Assembly: GCA_037013685.1 (NCBI GenBank)
Contig: CM072892.1
Location: 23,503,501 to 23,567,500 of the forward strand
DNA: 64,000 bases
Reading direction: 5' to 3'
Source: Acridotheres tristis
Taxonomy: Eukaryota; Chordata; Aves; Passeriformes; Sturnidae
Positions within the stretch are counted from its first letter, which is position 1. Each line of letters begins with the position of its first letter. Positions 1 through 12,993 of this stretch are shown piece after piece. The notes beneath the pieces are model-generated. The model was not told the origin of the DNA. It saw only the letters and a program-made list of their open reading frames with translations, and did no database searches. The translations under genes and the position numbers were made by a program.

Positions 1-24
1 TTGACCTCAATGATAACACTTGCT

Positions 25-122
25 AACTATAGTGGTCCACCTGGGCGATCAAATGGCACAAAACTATAGTGGTATTTGGGCTATCAAATGACACAAAATT
101 GTAGTGGTATATAGGTGAATCA
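25..122. repeat. Short tandem repeat, about 2.6 copies of a 36-37 bp unit
   Basis: The phrase AACTATAGTGGT starts at 25 and again at 62, and a diverged copy AATTGTAGTGGT starts at 98. Each copy is followed by a version of GATCAAATGGCACAA. The period is 36-37 bp. The array sits just left of the possible minus-strand polyadenylation signal at 179-184, so it may belong to the leader downstream of a retroviral-type LTR. That link is inference; the tandem structure is directly visible. Confidence 0.8.
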
Positions 123-540
123 ACACATACAAGTAACCACGGCGACCTCCAAAGAACAGCTGAAATGCAAAGAGTAGATTTATTTCATTACCTCCCTGAG
201 GACACCAGGCAGCAAAGACACAGGGACACAGACTCTGTTAGGCTTAGTTCATCCTAGAGAAAAGAGACACACAGGGACACAGACTCTGTCAGGCTTAGGT
301 CACCCTAGTAGGCAGTGACAGGTGGGGCATTGCCTGCCCCAATAAGTCAAAGGGCTTTACCATGTGCAGTTCATCACAAGGCTGTGCTTTTATGATTTCT
401 CTCTCTCCCAGCAGAAGGCTCAAATCCATCTGTGAGAGTTCCTCCACACAGGAATTCTACTCAAAACAGGCAAGGGATAAATAATATTCATTTATTCAAT
501 CAATGGAGTTTTCCCACACCAACGTTCTCAGCATTCCCTG
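120..540 (-). mobile_element. Possible minus-strand LTR remnant (family unknown)
   Basis: Read on the minus strand, this stretch has an AATAAA signal (TTTATT at 179-184 on the plus strand). It is followed by a GC-moderate segment and then the tandem repeat at 25-122, an order that resembles U3, R with poly(A) signal, and U5/leader of a retroviral LTR. Base composition is higher in GC than the flanking DNA. No clear TG...CA termini or target-site duplication could be placed, and the window edge cuts the left side. It could equally be unique DNA with a chance AATAAA. Confidence 0.3.
216..308. repeat. Two-copy tandem duplication, period 51 bp
   Basis: The phrase CAGGGACACAGACTCTGT occurs at 221 and again at 272. 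In both copies it is followed by an AGGCTTAG-like phrase and a TCCTAG/CCCTAG ending. The copies differ at a few bases, so the duplication is not brand new. It lies inside the possible LTR remnant. Confidence 0.85.
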
Positions 541-3500
541 CTGCAATGCCGATTTGAGCTGGGACAGCTATTCCCTCCTCTCTAAATCTTTGGGTTTTAA
601 CCCTTTCATCCCAACGTTTTATCTTAAAAGGACTTTCTGTTCTGTGTGTTAAGATTTGATTGTTAACATCATTTGGCATTTAATATATATTTTCAGCATC
701 TCTATTTTATTCAACTTGATCTGGTTGGATCCTGACCTAGCTGTAAAGGCTAGGTAATGTGACTGTGTTCCTCAGAGGGACAGCATGTATTACCTTAAAT
801 AGTCATATTTTAACAAGGTTGTATGGTTTCTTTTCAGCTACAATGGAGATTCATTCATTGTATCCCATCCTGTGTATTAATAGCCCCTGAAACACAGCAG
901 TAATGACAGAAACACTGTCCACTGCCCCAAACCACAAACTAACTGATTTTGGTGAGACATTCTTAGGAGAAATGAAGAAATTCCCTTCTGGGGGGCCTCC
1001 TTACCTGTTTTCCTCACGTTAGGACATTTCTTCTTAGGCAAGTATGATACTTATCCTACACAAGCCTACAAACTCAAATGGAGAATTAGCCCTCATTCAT
1101 ATAGAACTTATTTTTATTGAATCTTGCTAAGTCTCAATGGTGTTTGTTCACAGGAGGTTTTATCTAGGAGTGTGATTTCATTGTATTATTTCCAGTTGTG
1201 CTATTATGTATTTTAACTACAGTAGGCTTTTTCGTACTATACGAAAAAAATTAAAGCCTTCTTGAACAATACAGTATTTTGTGAGCTGCCTCCAGGGAGC
1301 CACTGCACTGAAGGAATTTATTGTATTTTTGTGATTTGTCTAAAGACAAAAACCATAGAACTTCTGGACAATGCTTGTAAATTATCAAAGCAAAAATGTC
1401 TGATCCATTCTGTGTGCAAAGGCTGCAGCAGTCCCATGGGTGTTGTACCCAATGTCAAAGAAACAGACTGGGATATTGACTGTGTCCTAGAAGGTATTGA
1501 AAACACTCCACATGTGTTAGAGGCCAGCTCTCTAATGACTACCAACTTTAATTGCTGACATAGTAATCTCTTGGTTTAGTCAAATAGGGGCTTAAAAGAC
1601 AACTTCAAAGAAAAGAGTAGTTAACAATCATAAGGCAACTGCAGGGAAGCAACTTTAGCTTCAAGTGGGAACAGCAAACATGCAAAAAGGTTTTCTATAA
1701 CCCAGAAAAACCCAATGTTTTATTGAAAAGATGAAAGAATTCTTTTTTCCTAATCTAAAATAGTGGCATGACCCCCATCTCTCTGAATTTTCAGCCAACA
1801 TTTGATATGATGCCCTTCAGGAATTACTCTTATCAGGGAGATTACGCCCAGTGCTGTACAGTTGAAAAGAACTGTCTCTAGGGAATTACTGCCTGGAGGG
1901 AAGTTATCATTAAAGCTCTGTAATAGACTTTTTTTCCCCCTTTTTTTATCTCCTTGAAATCTTAAAAAAATATAGTCATGTGCTGCATGCTAACATTTGG
2001 TATGGTCCTTTCTCAAATGAAATAAGTATTGCAGATTTAACTCATTTATTGCATAGTAGGGAAGCATATATAAAGGATATAAAAATTGTATTTTGTAAAT
2101 TTTTGTCTCATATCCACTGGATAATTCCAGATAGTGCCTGAACATTGGTCCCCTATTAGTTCAGGCTCTCCAAGTGACTAAACCCGAGGGTGTTATAGGA
2201 ATTGATTGTTTCATGCAGTAGAAGACAGGAATAGTTGTGTCCAGATTACACTCTCAGGGTTATGAACTCTAACATTCCATATTTATATGTAATATGAATT
2301 ATATTCGAACTGCACACATACATATGCACATACGTGTAATGCATATATACATCCAATTACATTTGTAAATGGTAAGAACTATGTAATAACAGTTTAACTA
2401 TGCACAACAGAGTCCTCATCTGTAACTGGAACTACTCCAGTACAAGTGCAGACTACTGGGAGGTCTCTAGGTTTTGGGTTTTTTTCTTTTTCAAGATCTG
2501 ATTACCAAGTAGTTCATTCTTGGCAATAACTTCTGCTGGTTTTGTCCATCTCAAGGCTCTTCATTATAAAGTTGTACAAACACTGGATAAGGCAGGCCTT
2601 GGGGTTAATGTTCTAGATAGAGTTATTGGATTACAGTCTACCCTGGTGCAATAAGTTGTTGTCCTGTAGATCAAGGTGCACAATTAGGGCTTAGGAAAGC
2701 AATCAGCAATAGTTCTTGTTATCATGCTTCAACTCTGTGTTGTTACTTTAGAACCTCTGAATCTTACTCCATGTTCACACATATTTATTGCCAACCCAAA
2801 ATTAAGCTTTTATTCTTGAATTTCTGATTTTTTTTCTAAATTTCTAAAATGTCTCTAGCCTGTCTGTAAAGTCTGTCCTGCTTTAAACTCTAATAATGAT
2901 CATGATATCTGAGTGCCAAAATTGCCAAAATATTAAGAACATATGCCTTTAGGACTTTGGGATTGGGTTGAAATATTTGGATGTAACATATGTTAAAATC
3001 TCAAACTTTAACGTAGCTGTAGCTGTTAGTCAGACGTGAGGAATACAGCATATGCCTTTACATGAATCTTCAGGCACTGGCTTTAAAACAATTTTGCAGT
3101 TATAACAAAATAAACAACAAAAATAAGAGAGGACAACTTGTGTTCCTTTATGTGAAAGACAAACACAAGGTTACAAAGTGATTGTTGTCAGTTTGGCCAG
3201 AGTCCATATTTTAGGAAGTAGAACACCTCTGAAACAGCAAAAATTCAAGCTTTGCTACAAAGAGAGCTCATCATATGGGTAAACATGCATGTGCTGTCTG
3301 CCTCCTGAGATAAACTGTTTCTTCAGCTTTCTCTCAGCTGAACTCATTTGCCATCAGTAGAGAACTGGTGTTGCTGTAGGGAAAGATGGCAGAACCTGAC
3401 ATCATAATAGATATGTTTTCTAGCATCAGAATGCTTTGATGCATTGTAACATCTGGCACAAGCATAAAGGGATTTCTGTTACTCTAATCAAATCCTCTTG

Positions 3501-6500
3501 GAATGATAACATTAGGTACGTACATACTAGTACATCAAAGGCCTCATTTATCATTTATGAGGAAACAGAAGGGAAAACCCAATTTTAATGTAAATGCAGA
3601 AAAAATGTTAATAAAAAGCACTTAGTGAAAGTCTCAGTATTGCTATGGAGTATAATAAGTAGATTGACTTTTTTATTTCACTGTCTGTAATGTATTATTT
3701 GAGATATTCTAACAAGTATTAGGTGTTAAAATCTGATTAACACTAGCTGGACGAACAGAATTTTTGTTCTGATATGAAACTCTGATAAGAGTTGTCACAG
3801 GCATACAGTAAAACAGAAAAGAATGTATGTAGATTTTAAAGTGTATAAGGCAGAATTGCTGAAGAATAATCTTGTATTTCAATTTGCAAGTCAAGACGGA
3901 GCAAGGACAGGAGATGTTCAGGAGAGTAGCTCTTTGAATCCAAATCACAGAAGACTTGTGCTATCTATCAGGTAGAACTGAAACGTGATCTTGAATCTCT
4001 AATCAGTTTGTTGTTGGCTATTATGATGTACTTTTTTCCACAAATTTTAAATTATTTCATTTTTATTTCAAAACAGGACAAATTTTTGTTTTCTTACTAG
4101 TCTCCATATTTCTAGTGATTTTTTTTGACTGGCGACTTCAACAGTGCAATAAGACTCACCATGTCAGGTAGAACACTCTAATTCTATTCGTGCTCAGAAA
4201 GCATGAACTTAGCCTCTGGTTCAAACAACTCATCAAGGGACAGTGATAACCTTTAAATATGGTGACACAGAATCTAATGCTATTCAGGCAGATGGAAAGC
4301 AAGCTATCATCCTACCTCTGTTTCAACATGGATGTTAAAAGTGCCTGATTTTGCAGGCACTGCTCCAGGAAAGAGATGAGGAGTCGATTTTATAAAATGG
4401 ATACTATTTATGACAATATAACAGAAATTCCTGAACTGCAAAAAAGCTCGACAGTGGAATCTTCGCTCACCAGACACAGCACTTAACTGCTGTGAAAGAA
4501 AGCTGTCAGTGCTGTCTCTGATTATTCTAATTTTACTTTCAAATTTTTTACATACCACCTGCTTATCCATATCCTTTATTCCCTTTGGCACAGAAGATGA
4601 TATTCAAATAAGTTATTTTTCTTTATCATATTCAAAGATGGTATTTATGGTCTAACACTCTGACTCTGAAGCTCCAAGTACATATTGTAATGTGATTACT
4701 GAGAGAGTTCTGGTGGCATTTGCAGCCAGAGCTCAGTGAAGGACAGAATAGTTACTTCTCAGGAAATTGTTGTTGCTGTCTGTCCCTGTTTAGAGAGCAA
4801 ATAAAAGTGTTTTAAACTTCTCATGAAAAAATCAACAAAATATAATTTCTGAAAACATTCTGGGAAAAAATAATTTAAGTAAAAATTTCTGAAAATGTAT
4901 ATTTTAAAAAAATCATTTTACTAATGATATAGTCATCCTGTAGGGCACTCTGACACTGTTGTTAGCACTTGCATTGTGTAGTGATATTCTTCCTGTTGTT
5001 TATAGTTGCATCCAAGTCCTGCTAAAATAATTGTGTGCAGTATAATATGAAATATAAAAATGCTGGTATCAGCATTTTAGTATTTTGGAAAAAAGTATCA
5101 TCTCAGAATTTTCCTAAAACAAGAGCACTTCATAAAACCCCCTAATTTAATTTTCTCAAAATAACAGTTCCAAAACTGTTTCATGATCTCTTATATAACA
5201 TTTCATTTAACTGCACCTCAAGTCTTCAAATAGACCCAATGCAAAAATCTTTGTTTCTAATGAATAGTATCCAATAGTTTCAAAGACACTCTGGTCTTTT
5301 GAAATATTCATTTTCAAGAAGTTTTCTGTTGCTTTCTGTTGAAACTCAAAACTCCCTTTATTAAAGGACTTCTACATCAGATTAAAATTTTGTAAAGACC
5401 AACTTCAAATTTATGTGCTTTTGATTTTGCCAATAGAAGCAATAAGCTTTTTTGTCAGACTCCTTAGAATAAGATACTGATCTGAAAAATCATCTGGTGC
5501 TTTCACTGAACCTCCTCTGAAAGCTGTGTACTTGTTTCCTAAGGCTATCTAAAGCACTCTCACTTAAAACCTCTTATATACAAAGACTTGAAATGAGATG
5601 GCCTTGTAGAAAACATACTTTTGTGTAGAATAAAAGGAGTACAAAGCTGAGCAGTTAGAAGGTGTTGAATAATTGGAAATCTTTACCTATTTACTGCATT
5701 TCTTTGCTATTCTTGGAGTTCTATAGACAAATATTTGGGTTTGAACAGCTGGCCCATGAAGACAAAAGACCAAAGACTTGAACTAAATTACTGTTAAAGA
5801 TTTTAGCTAGTAGCTCTTAGAAAGGACCATCAATGCTTCATTTCAATTACCATTTGGTTTACATGTACCTTACAGCAGGTGCTTCAGTCCTCTATGCCTC
5901 ATGCATCCTATTCAGAACCTGTTCATGATCAGCCTAGGAGCCAGTGCTGCTCTGGCATTTAGCACATGCGAACAGACTGTAAGTAGGCACTGTGCAGTTT
6001 AAAGGTATTAGCTGTCATTTTTTGTCTAACAACGGATTGTTTCTCAATCTCATGGATGTGTAAATGCCCTTGCAATATCTTTGCAGGCTTTCACTTTGCA
6101 GCTTTCTCATCATTTTTGAGGTTTCCTATCATCCACTGCACTGCAACGTTTCTACTGAAGAGCTACAGCTCTCAGCTGATCTGAGGATAAATTGGTTTCC
6201 TTATGTCATTCTTTCCTACTCTCATTACTTTTATGGTTACTTTGGGAAGTGCTACCTTCACTGACACTTTTTATGGAGGAAAGCAATGGATTGCTGTGGC
6301 AGGCTGATAGATATGACCTGGCACAATCTGGATTGTGTCAGCTATTCTAATCCCTGTCACAAGTCTTGATGACTTCTGTGTTCTGCAACCTTATTGATAC
6401 TGCATTATTTTTTTCCCCTCACTGACTTGTTTTCTCTCATACTGAATGACGTGATTCACAGCATGGTCTAGCTTTCATCATTAGTTTTGAAGCTGGTCCA

Positions 6501-9500
6501 GTCTCTTGACCTAACTCCTTGGCTAAAATTTCTACGATATTAGGTTTTCTTGCTATTCATCATATTTTTCCCCACTTTGAACTCACTTCATCGGGGAGAC
6601 TGACCACTAGAGACCACCAAAGAGACTCCTAGGACAGAAAAATACATTCATAATTGGGAGGGAAAATATATTAATGATTTCAGGAAATTGATTATCATAT
6701 GTATGTTTATTCTGGGACAATCAATGAATATGTATGTACAATACAGTATAGAAACAGGAACTCATCATGCACAATATTTTGGAGGAGATATCCCCCAGTG
6801 CACCTGTCCAAATAAAGAATGCCTACTTCTTAGTCCTACCGTAGTGTTATGGAGTTTCTTTGATTTTTACTGACATTTGGTTACACACAGGTTTTCTTTT
6901 CCAGAGGTACTCTGTTCAGCACAATGCATCTTCTTCCTTCTTAGCAGAATGCTTGCTTTTCATTTTCTTCCCTTAGCTATGCACAAAGTTGCCATTTTGC
7001 CTCTCTCCAGAATCTTATCTGTGCTTTCAGACTCATTTACTGTTCGTATTCTTTTGCTGTTTTTTTTTCTCTCCAAGTTCTCCATTCTTTTAAAGAAAAC
7101 AGGTAAATTAGCCACAACCCTTCACAAAGCTCATGGCAGAAAGCTCTTACCATTGTCATTTGTTGAAGCACACAGCACAACAGATCTGTCTTTTGCCTTT
7201 TTTAAATTCAGCCCTTCTATTTTATGATATGGGGCTAACCTTAATCATATCAGCTGCTCAGGCACTAGATTCTGGCCAGGCTTTGTTCTTTTCTCATTCA
7301 ACTTGGATATAGCACTGGTTAATCAATCTCGTGGAAGAAAAATGTCACGGAGCTACAGTCTCTCTGCTGCACTTTAAAAAGTGCAAAATATAATTGGGTC
7401 TAAGGACTTGTTAGGAGAAGATAATGTAGTTCTGAGATGCTTGGAGGTTTTTGATGTTTTATACTCCTACCATGTTTAAATTATCGATCCATTAAGAAAA
7501 GATTTACCTGATTTATATTTTCAAAGCATTTTCTTTCTTCTAAAAGCTGTATGAAATTGTAACAATTTTGGAATTTCTTTATACAGTTTGTGGACATGTT
7601 GTAGGAAACTTTATTGCTTTTCTCTTAAATGGGCAGTGAAGGCAAGTGTAAAAATCTGGCAATTGATAAGTTCAGAAAAACTTTGGCTCACAAAGACATA
7701 ATCGATTCTTATGAGATTGTAATATTTCTTCATTGGAACTTCTCAGTTCACATGGGAAAAATCATTCCTAAAATGTGCCTATCTAGGCTGTAATGGTGTC
7801 CTGCAAATAACATAATTTAAAAGATAATAATTCATATGTTTTTCTTACAGCCTGAATTAGAAAGTTTTAGCCATGAAATATACTACTTGTGCACTTTGAA
7901 TGATATATTAAGCAGTGCCATCTTTCTTCCCACTATTTAAACAATGCTGTTTTGCCAGTATGCAATGTCCTTTTCAAATGACCTTTTTAATAGAACATGT
8001 AGAATTCTCTGAAAAGTCGAATTTAATTTGAAGACTTGTCTGTGCACATTGAACATATTGCCATTTCTTCCTGTAGGAAAAGTACCTTGTCTTTTGTTAA
8101 TTTATGCCCTATGCGGCAGGGAGGTACAGACCTTTTTAATAAATCCGTCTATGATATTAAGAATATGCACAAGTCTTTATAAGATCATGTTTCAAATGAA
8201 GGCTAAATGTATCTCTACAACCCTTGCTGAAAGTGAATAGCTCTGAAAGAAGCAGGCTCAGGAAAAGTAGTAGTATTTATTATGTAAGAGGGAGAAGTTA
8301 TCTTAATTAATATTTGATAATACTGAACAATTAAGGTGAGAAATATATGCATTTTACTAGAAAAAAAAAGTAAGGATAGAGATAGGTACTCTGATAACTG
8401 GGATATTATGATTTACATTATGCATTCTAAAACAGGTATAAACTTTGTATCAGAAAAAATATTTCATGTATGAGGATTAATCTATAAGACTCAAAAAACA
8501 AACCCAAATATAATCAGTACAGTGCATTTTATGTGTAAGTGCTCTTCACTGGCATCATGAATAAATTATAATTAGATGCACTTTCATGACTGTATAGCAT
8601 ATTTGGTTTTTTGCTGTGCAAATTTGTGGAAGAAAGGTTACTATGGTGACAGAATACTCATTATAATGATTTTATCTCAATTGCTGAGCATTTTTATTCC
8701 TGGCTTATCCAGTATACCTTTTAATTTGAAACAAAAATTTTAAAGCTATGAGAGGTGTTTTAAATCATGCTGCAAGGAAATTATGACCAAAATGTAAGAC
8801 GTCCCTCAAACAAATAAGCTAAGAGATGAGAAAGAAAATTTAAAAAAAGAAGGGAAAATGTGATTAAACTTTGTGCAATAGCTAACTCACTCTGTAGAAT
8901 CTGTTTTCTCTAAGTAAAATAACAGGTAATAATTTGAGAGTTTCCGTGTTTTGTAGAATTACTCATGAATAGTTTAAAGTTGCATGACTGAGTACACTAT
9001 GTTTGAACCAAGCATATCTTCTGGAGATCTCAAATGCCAGACTTTCAAAATCCTAGGAAAGTCTAATCAGCATTTCATTACCATGTCTAGAGCAACATAA
9101 AAGTGAAGCTCCAGCCTGAAATTTTGTTAGTCTTAATTTTAGAGACACCTTCCCAAGAATAAAGCATCTTGGCTGGTAAGTCTTTCCACATGACTCACAA
9201 AGCTAAATATGCTTTTTATAATCGTGGAGCTGAAAAACTGTGAACAGCTGAGTGCTTAAAACTGTACATTCAGCAGAGAGCTACAGACTACGAATCTTAG
9301 GGAAGTTGCTTAAAAAAATATTGGTGACTAAAGGAGAAAAGTGGGAGATGGAAAAAATTATTTGTCTGAGCTATTCAATTTTTTAATGACCTAACACACT
9401 TTATTTCTCTCTATAGAAGTGCAGAAATATAAATATTGCTTATGCAAGGAAAAGGTGAAAACTGCTGCATCAAAAACTAATTTGGCAGCGTTCCCTGTTA

Positions 9501-9520
9501 TGAATGATGTACATGGCATA
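541..9520. other. Unique AT-rich DNA without a recognisable gene
   Basis: I see no recognisable coding exon, RNA gene or mobile element in this stretch. Open frames are short (up to 116 codons at 6,877-7,227) and lack flanking splice or homology signals that I can recognise. A 98-codon open frame at 1,262-1,558 on the plus strand begins at a TTG, is cysteine-containing and matches nothing I know. Small A/T runs and a CA/TA-rich patch near 2,285-2,365 are the only low-complexity features. This looks like intron or intergenic DNA. Confidence 0.6.
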
Positions 9521-9524
9521 GAAT

Positions 9525-9670
9525 CACAGTGTGCCCAGGAGGCCAAGGAAGGTGCTAGCCCTGCCAATGCAGACTGGTTGTGCCCTGCCTGGGATAAATT
9601 CTGGCCCTTCTAGTACAAATGAAACATGGACAAACTGGAGTCAGCTCAGGGAAGGGCCACCAGGATGAGT
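9525..9670 (+). mobile_element. Old CR1 LINE fragment, internally deleted
   Basis: The segment CAGTGTGCCCAGGAGGCCAA (from 9,527) matches the conserved CR1 phrase near the end of the reverse-transcriptase ORF. Further on, TTCTGGCCCTTCTAGTACAA and then CTGGAGTCAGCTCAGGGAAGGGCCACCAGG-type wording match the following CR1 block, in the same order and orientation. The intervening CR1 sequence is shortened and diverged, and no 3' tail octamers follow. This is an ancient, truncated plus-strand copy. The 64-codon frame across it is a repeat artefact. Confidence 0.7.
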
Positions 9671-11864
9671 AAAAGAGCATGTATCATAGAAGAGGAAGTT
9701 CCAATGTGTAAAGGTATGTTTCCATAACTAGAATCAAAACCTCTTGTTTGTAGTTTTTTTTCTGTAGTTGTACAATAAGATCATTATTATTAACATTACC
9801 CACGGATGGATATCTATGTATATTGATGGGTTCACTACTGTTTAATAAAAAAATACCTAAATCTTAGCTCAAAGAGGAATTCTGACTTGACTGTAGTTAA
9901 AACATTGCATTTAGATTGGCAGAGCTAATAAATAATACCAAGTGTTATTTAGGGTATTAATTCCATAATTTTGGGGGAAAAAATAATCACATAGACTGTC
10001 TCTTGTTTTTATAGTTATTCAGTCTTAAAATTCACCTTTACTTATGTAAAAGAGTACTGAAAAGATAGCCATACAGTACTGGAAATGGAAGTCCACTTAC
10101 CTGTGTAAGCTATTCCTAGAATTGATCAGAAATTTGCATAAAAGTTAAAGGAACGGGTATATCCAAACTCTTTGACAGCAAGAGGTTAGAAGTTCATTGA
10201 AATGTATCAGATGGCATTTACAAAAAATGCTAATAAGGAGCAATGGCCATAGGCCTTCCCCTATTTTGGGCTGCTTAGTACATCACAACAGTCAGTTATA
10301 CTCTGCATTAAAGCTGAAAGGTGAAAGAGTATTGACTCTTAGAGTCTTCCTGATTTTGCTATTGTGACCAAAGTTGTGTTTAAAAATGCAAAATATTGTG
10401 TTAGCTTTATTGCTGAATTTAAAATTCTGCACTAAAAATTATTTATGTGGAAGACTACAAGGCTGTTTTATCTTCTCTACCATTAGTAAATCAATTATTT
10501 TCACTAATTTTGCTATGTTGAAGCCTTAGCAGAAATTCATGACTCTAGAAAAGAAATTCTCCAGCCTTCGTTGCTTGTAAGCATCTGTAAGGTAATAAAA
10601 GTCCTGAAAACCCCAAAATGTCAATCTCTACTTCAACCCCCATCCATCTAATATCTTGAAATCTGAAATTCATTAAGCATGTGTTCATAAGTAAAATAAT
10701 TAGAAGAAAGATGCAAGTTTGAGAAGTCTGACTCTTAGCCAGCAGCTGTAAAGTCTATGCAGGAAAGAAGATATTTTAGTCTGGTTTTAAAATTCGTGTA
10801 GTGAGATATTAATTGTACTAAAAGGCTAGATGAAAAAGTGAGTACTTACTTCACCCAAACTGACAAGGTTGTGTCCACAAACAAAAAGAAAGTGGGCACT
10901 TCCAACATGAGAAATATGTTAAATAAAACTGCTCAGGAGGTTATTTGAAATACTGGATGCTCAGTTTTCAATTTCGCACTAGTTCCCTTTTTGCTCCATA
11001 TATAGCTTCTCTTTTTGGTCCTTAAATAGAGACTAGACAAAGATGTGGTTATATTGCCTCAAAAAAAGGCATGGCCTGCAGCAGTAGTTTAGGCTGGAAA
11101 TAGCTCCATGTTGGAGATGCAGGCAGAGTCAAAGGCAGTCAAGAGGGAAGCACATTTAGCCACAAGCAGAACCTTGCACAAACATTAGCAAAGAGCTTTT
11201 TTTCCCCCTCATGATCCAGCTTCTCCCATGCTGTGCAAGTTACAGGTACAGAGAATGTTCCACCTAATCTCTATCTTGCTTTTTCACAGAGATCTGCTCC
11301 ATCTCTCTGCCATGGACAGGTATTTCCAGTCCTCACTGATTCCTTTTTGCTCTGCTCATTTGCTCTGCACTGTTTGATGATCCAGCTTCCCCAAGCTATC
11401 TTCCTGTTAAAAAATCTAAGATATTTTCCTTAAGAAAGAAGAAAGTAAAAATAAGAAATTTTTTTCCTTCAGTGCCTCAATTCCTCTAGTTTGAGGCTAT
11501 GATTTCCAATCCTGCTACCAGGACTCTTCAACAAATGCTGTCAAAATACTTTCAAATGATGCGCTGTTAGATTGTGATTTGTTTGGACAAAATCTTAATC
11601 TCATTTCCTGAGGTCAAAGGTTCCCTGTCCTATCTTTTATACAGAAAATTATCTCATTCTTTTGAACTTTTGATGTTTTGTGCTGTCACTGCTTCATTGT
11701 CACAATATCCTGTTGAGCCTGGTGAAAACTGAGCTTGCCAAACAGAATTAACACTTCCCATGACTTTTTTTTTCTTCACTCCATAGACAGAATGTTTAAG
11801 ATGCAGGATTTGTATGAAATCTTTTTGCCATTTACTTTACGTAAGAAGATGAGGCAAGGGTAAT

Positions 11865-11910
11865 AAAAACCCCAACAACCAACCAACCAAAAAAACCCCA
11901 AACCCACACC
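11865..11910. repeat. AACC-type simple sequence
   Basis: A run made only of A and C, including consecutive AACC units around 11,878-11,890 and A-runs alternating with C-runs. It is a degenerate tetranucleotide microsatellite. Confidence 0.85.
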
Positions 11911-12953
11911 CTATGAAAAAGCAACCTCTGTGGATTTCAGGAGGGAGTATCTAAATTATCAATATTGTACATCAGGATTGACATCTGATTTATTGCCCAG
12001 TAGTTCTTTAGCTAAGGGCTTGAATAGACACAATTCTTGCTATACAACACTAGAATTGAGCTCACAAATCTTCTCAGAAAGCGAGAGTGGTTACTGTTCC
12101 AAAAAAATCAATATCGTGTTAAGTCCCATATCTTTTGAGAAAAGCATCCTTCTACATGTATCTAACTTTAGACCATAACTTCATAGCAACCACAGTTCTA
12201 GGATTACTAGCAATTGGATATAAATTTGAATCTTCAATATTTTTTTCATTTACTTTTTTTATGCATCTTTTTGGATTTAGCTTAAGGACTGTATGACTTT
12301 TTAATTAGTATCACTTTTTCTTATTGAAAGTTTGCATAACATTTTAATACATGAAAGTTAAAATGGGCTTTCTCTTGCTTAGTCTGAATAATGCATAATT
12401 ATTGGACTTCAGATCTTTCAAGACAATTTTCTTAAAAATGTAGTCTTCTTAATTTTTATAGTATAGGAGTACAGACAAAGTAAACTTTGTTGATTTAACT
12501 TGATGAATTTACTTTGATCCTTTCCTGACAGTTCATAGGACTTCCACAATACATTAATTCAAACAATTAACAATTATATGGCAGTGATCAATTTGCTACT
12601 AGGTGCTTACAGTCAAGGTGAGCGAATTTCTGCCAAAAACGTAGACAACCACTGCAGGGAGCTACCTCCTTTGGAGACAAAGTGATTTTGTTGTATGTAC
12701 CTGGAAAATTTGGTATAATGTGGGTTATTATTTACATCCAGCTGAAGTGAAACTGAATATTAAACCAGACAGAAGAAAGAATCAGAATGTATCTGTTGGC
12801 TCTGAGCCAGGTGGGAGTTTCTAGAGCCTTCTTTTACCTCTCATCCCTTGTTGATTGTTTGATAGGATCTCTCTCACCACCACTGTCAGCAGTGTTCTCT
12901 CATTATTGCTCCTGTCTTGCCTATTTAGTGACCGGAATTATTGTGTTCTTTAG

Positions 12954-12993
12954 CTTGGTGGAAGACAAGAAGAAAAAATGGATAGATCAGCAG
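12954..12993 (+). other. Possible 40-base internal exon, plus strand
   Basis: An acceptor-like TTGTGTTCTTTAG precedes 12,954 and a donor-like CAG|GTATGT follows 12,993. The frame between them encodes a lysine-rich peptide (LVEDKKKKWIDQQ) and is open well beyond on both sides, from 12,787 to 13,083. I recognise no family. Splice-like pairs of this quality occur by chance in tens of kilobases of intron, so this is only a candidate. Confidence 0.15.

Noticed and set aside
1262..1558. 98-codon plus-strand frame with a cysteine pattern
   Set aside because: It starts at TTG, has no clear acceptor, shows no zinc-finger spacing that I can match, and overlaps a 75-codon frame on the other strand. Most likely chance.
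10093..10190. Good minus-strand donor (CACAG|GTAAGTGG) at about 10,097
   Set aside because: All three upstream frames contain stops within about 65 bases and no convincing acceptor was found.
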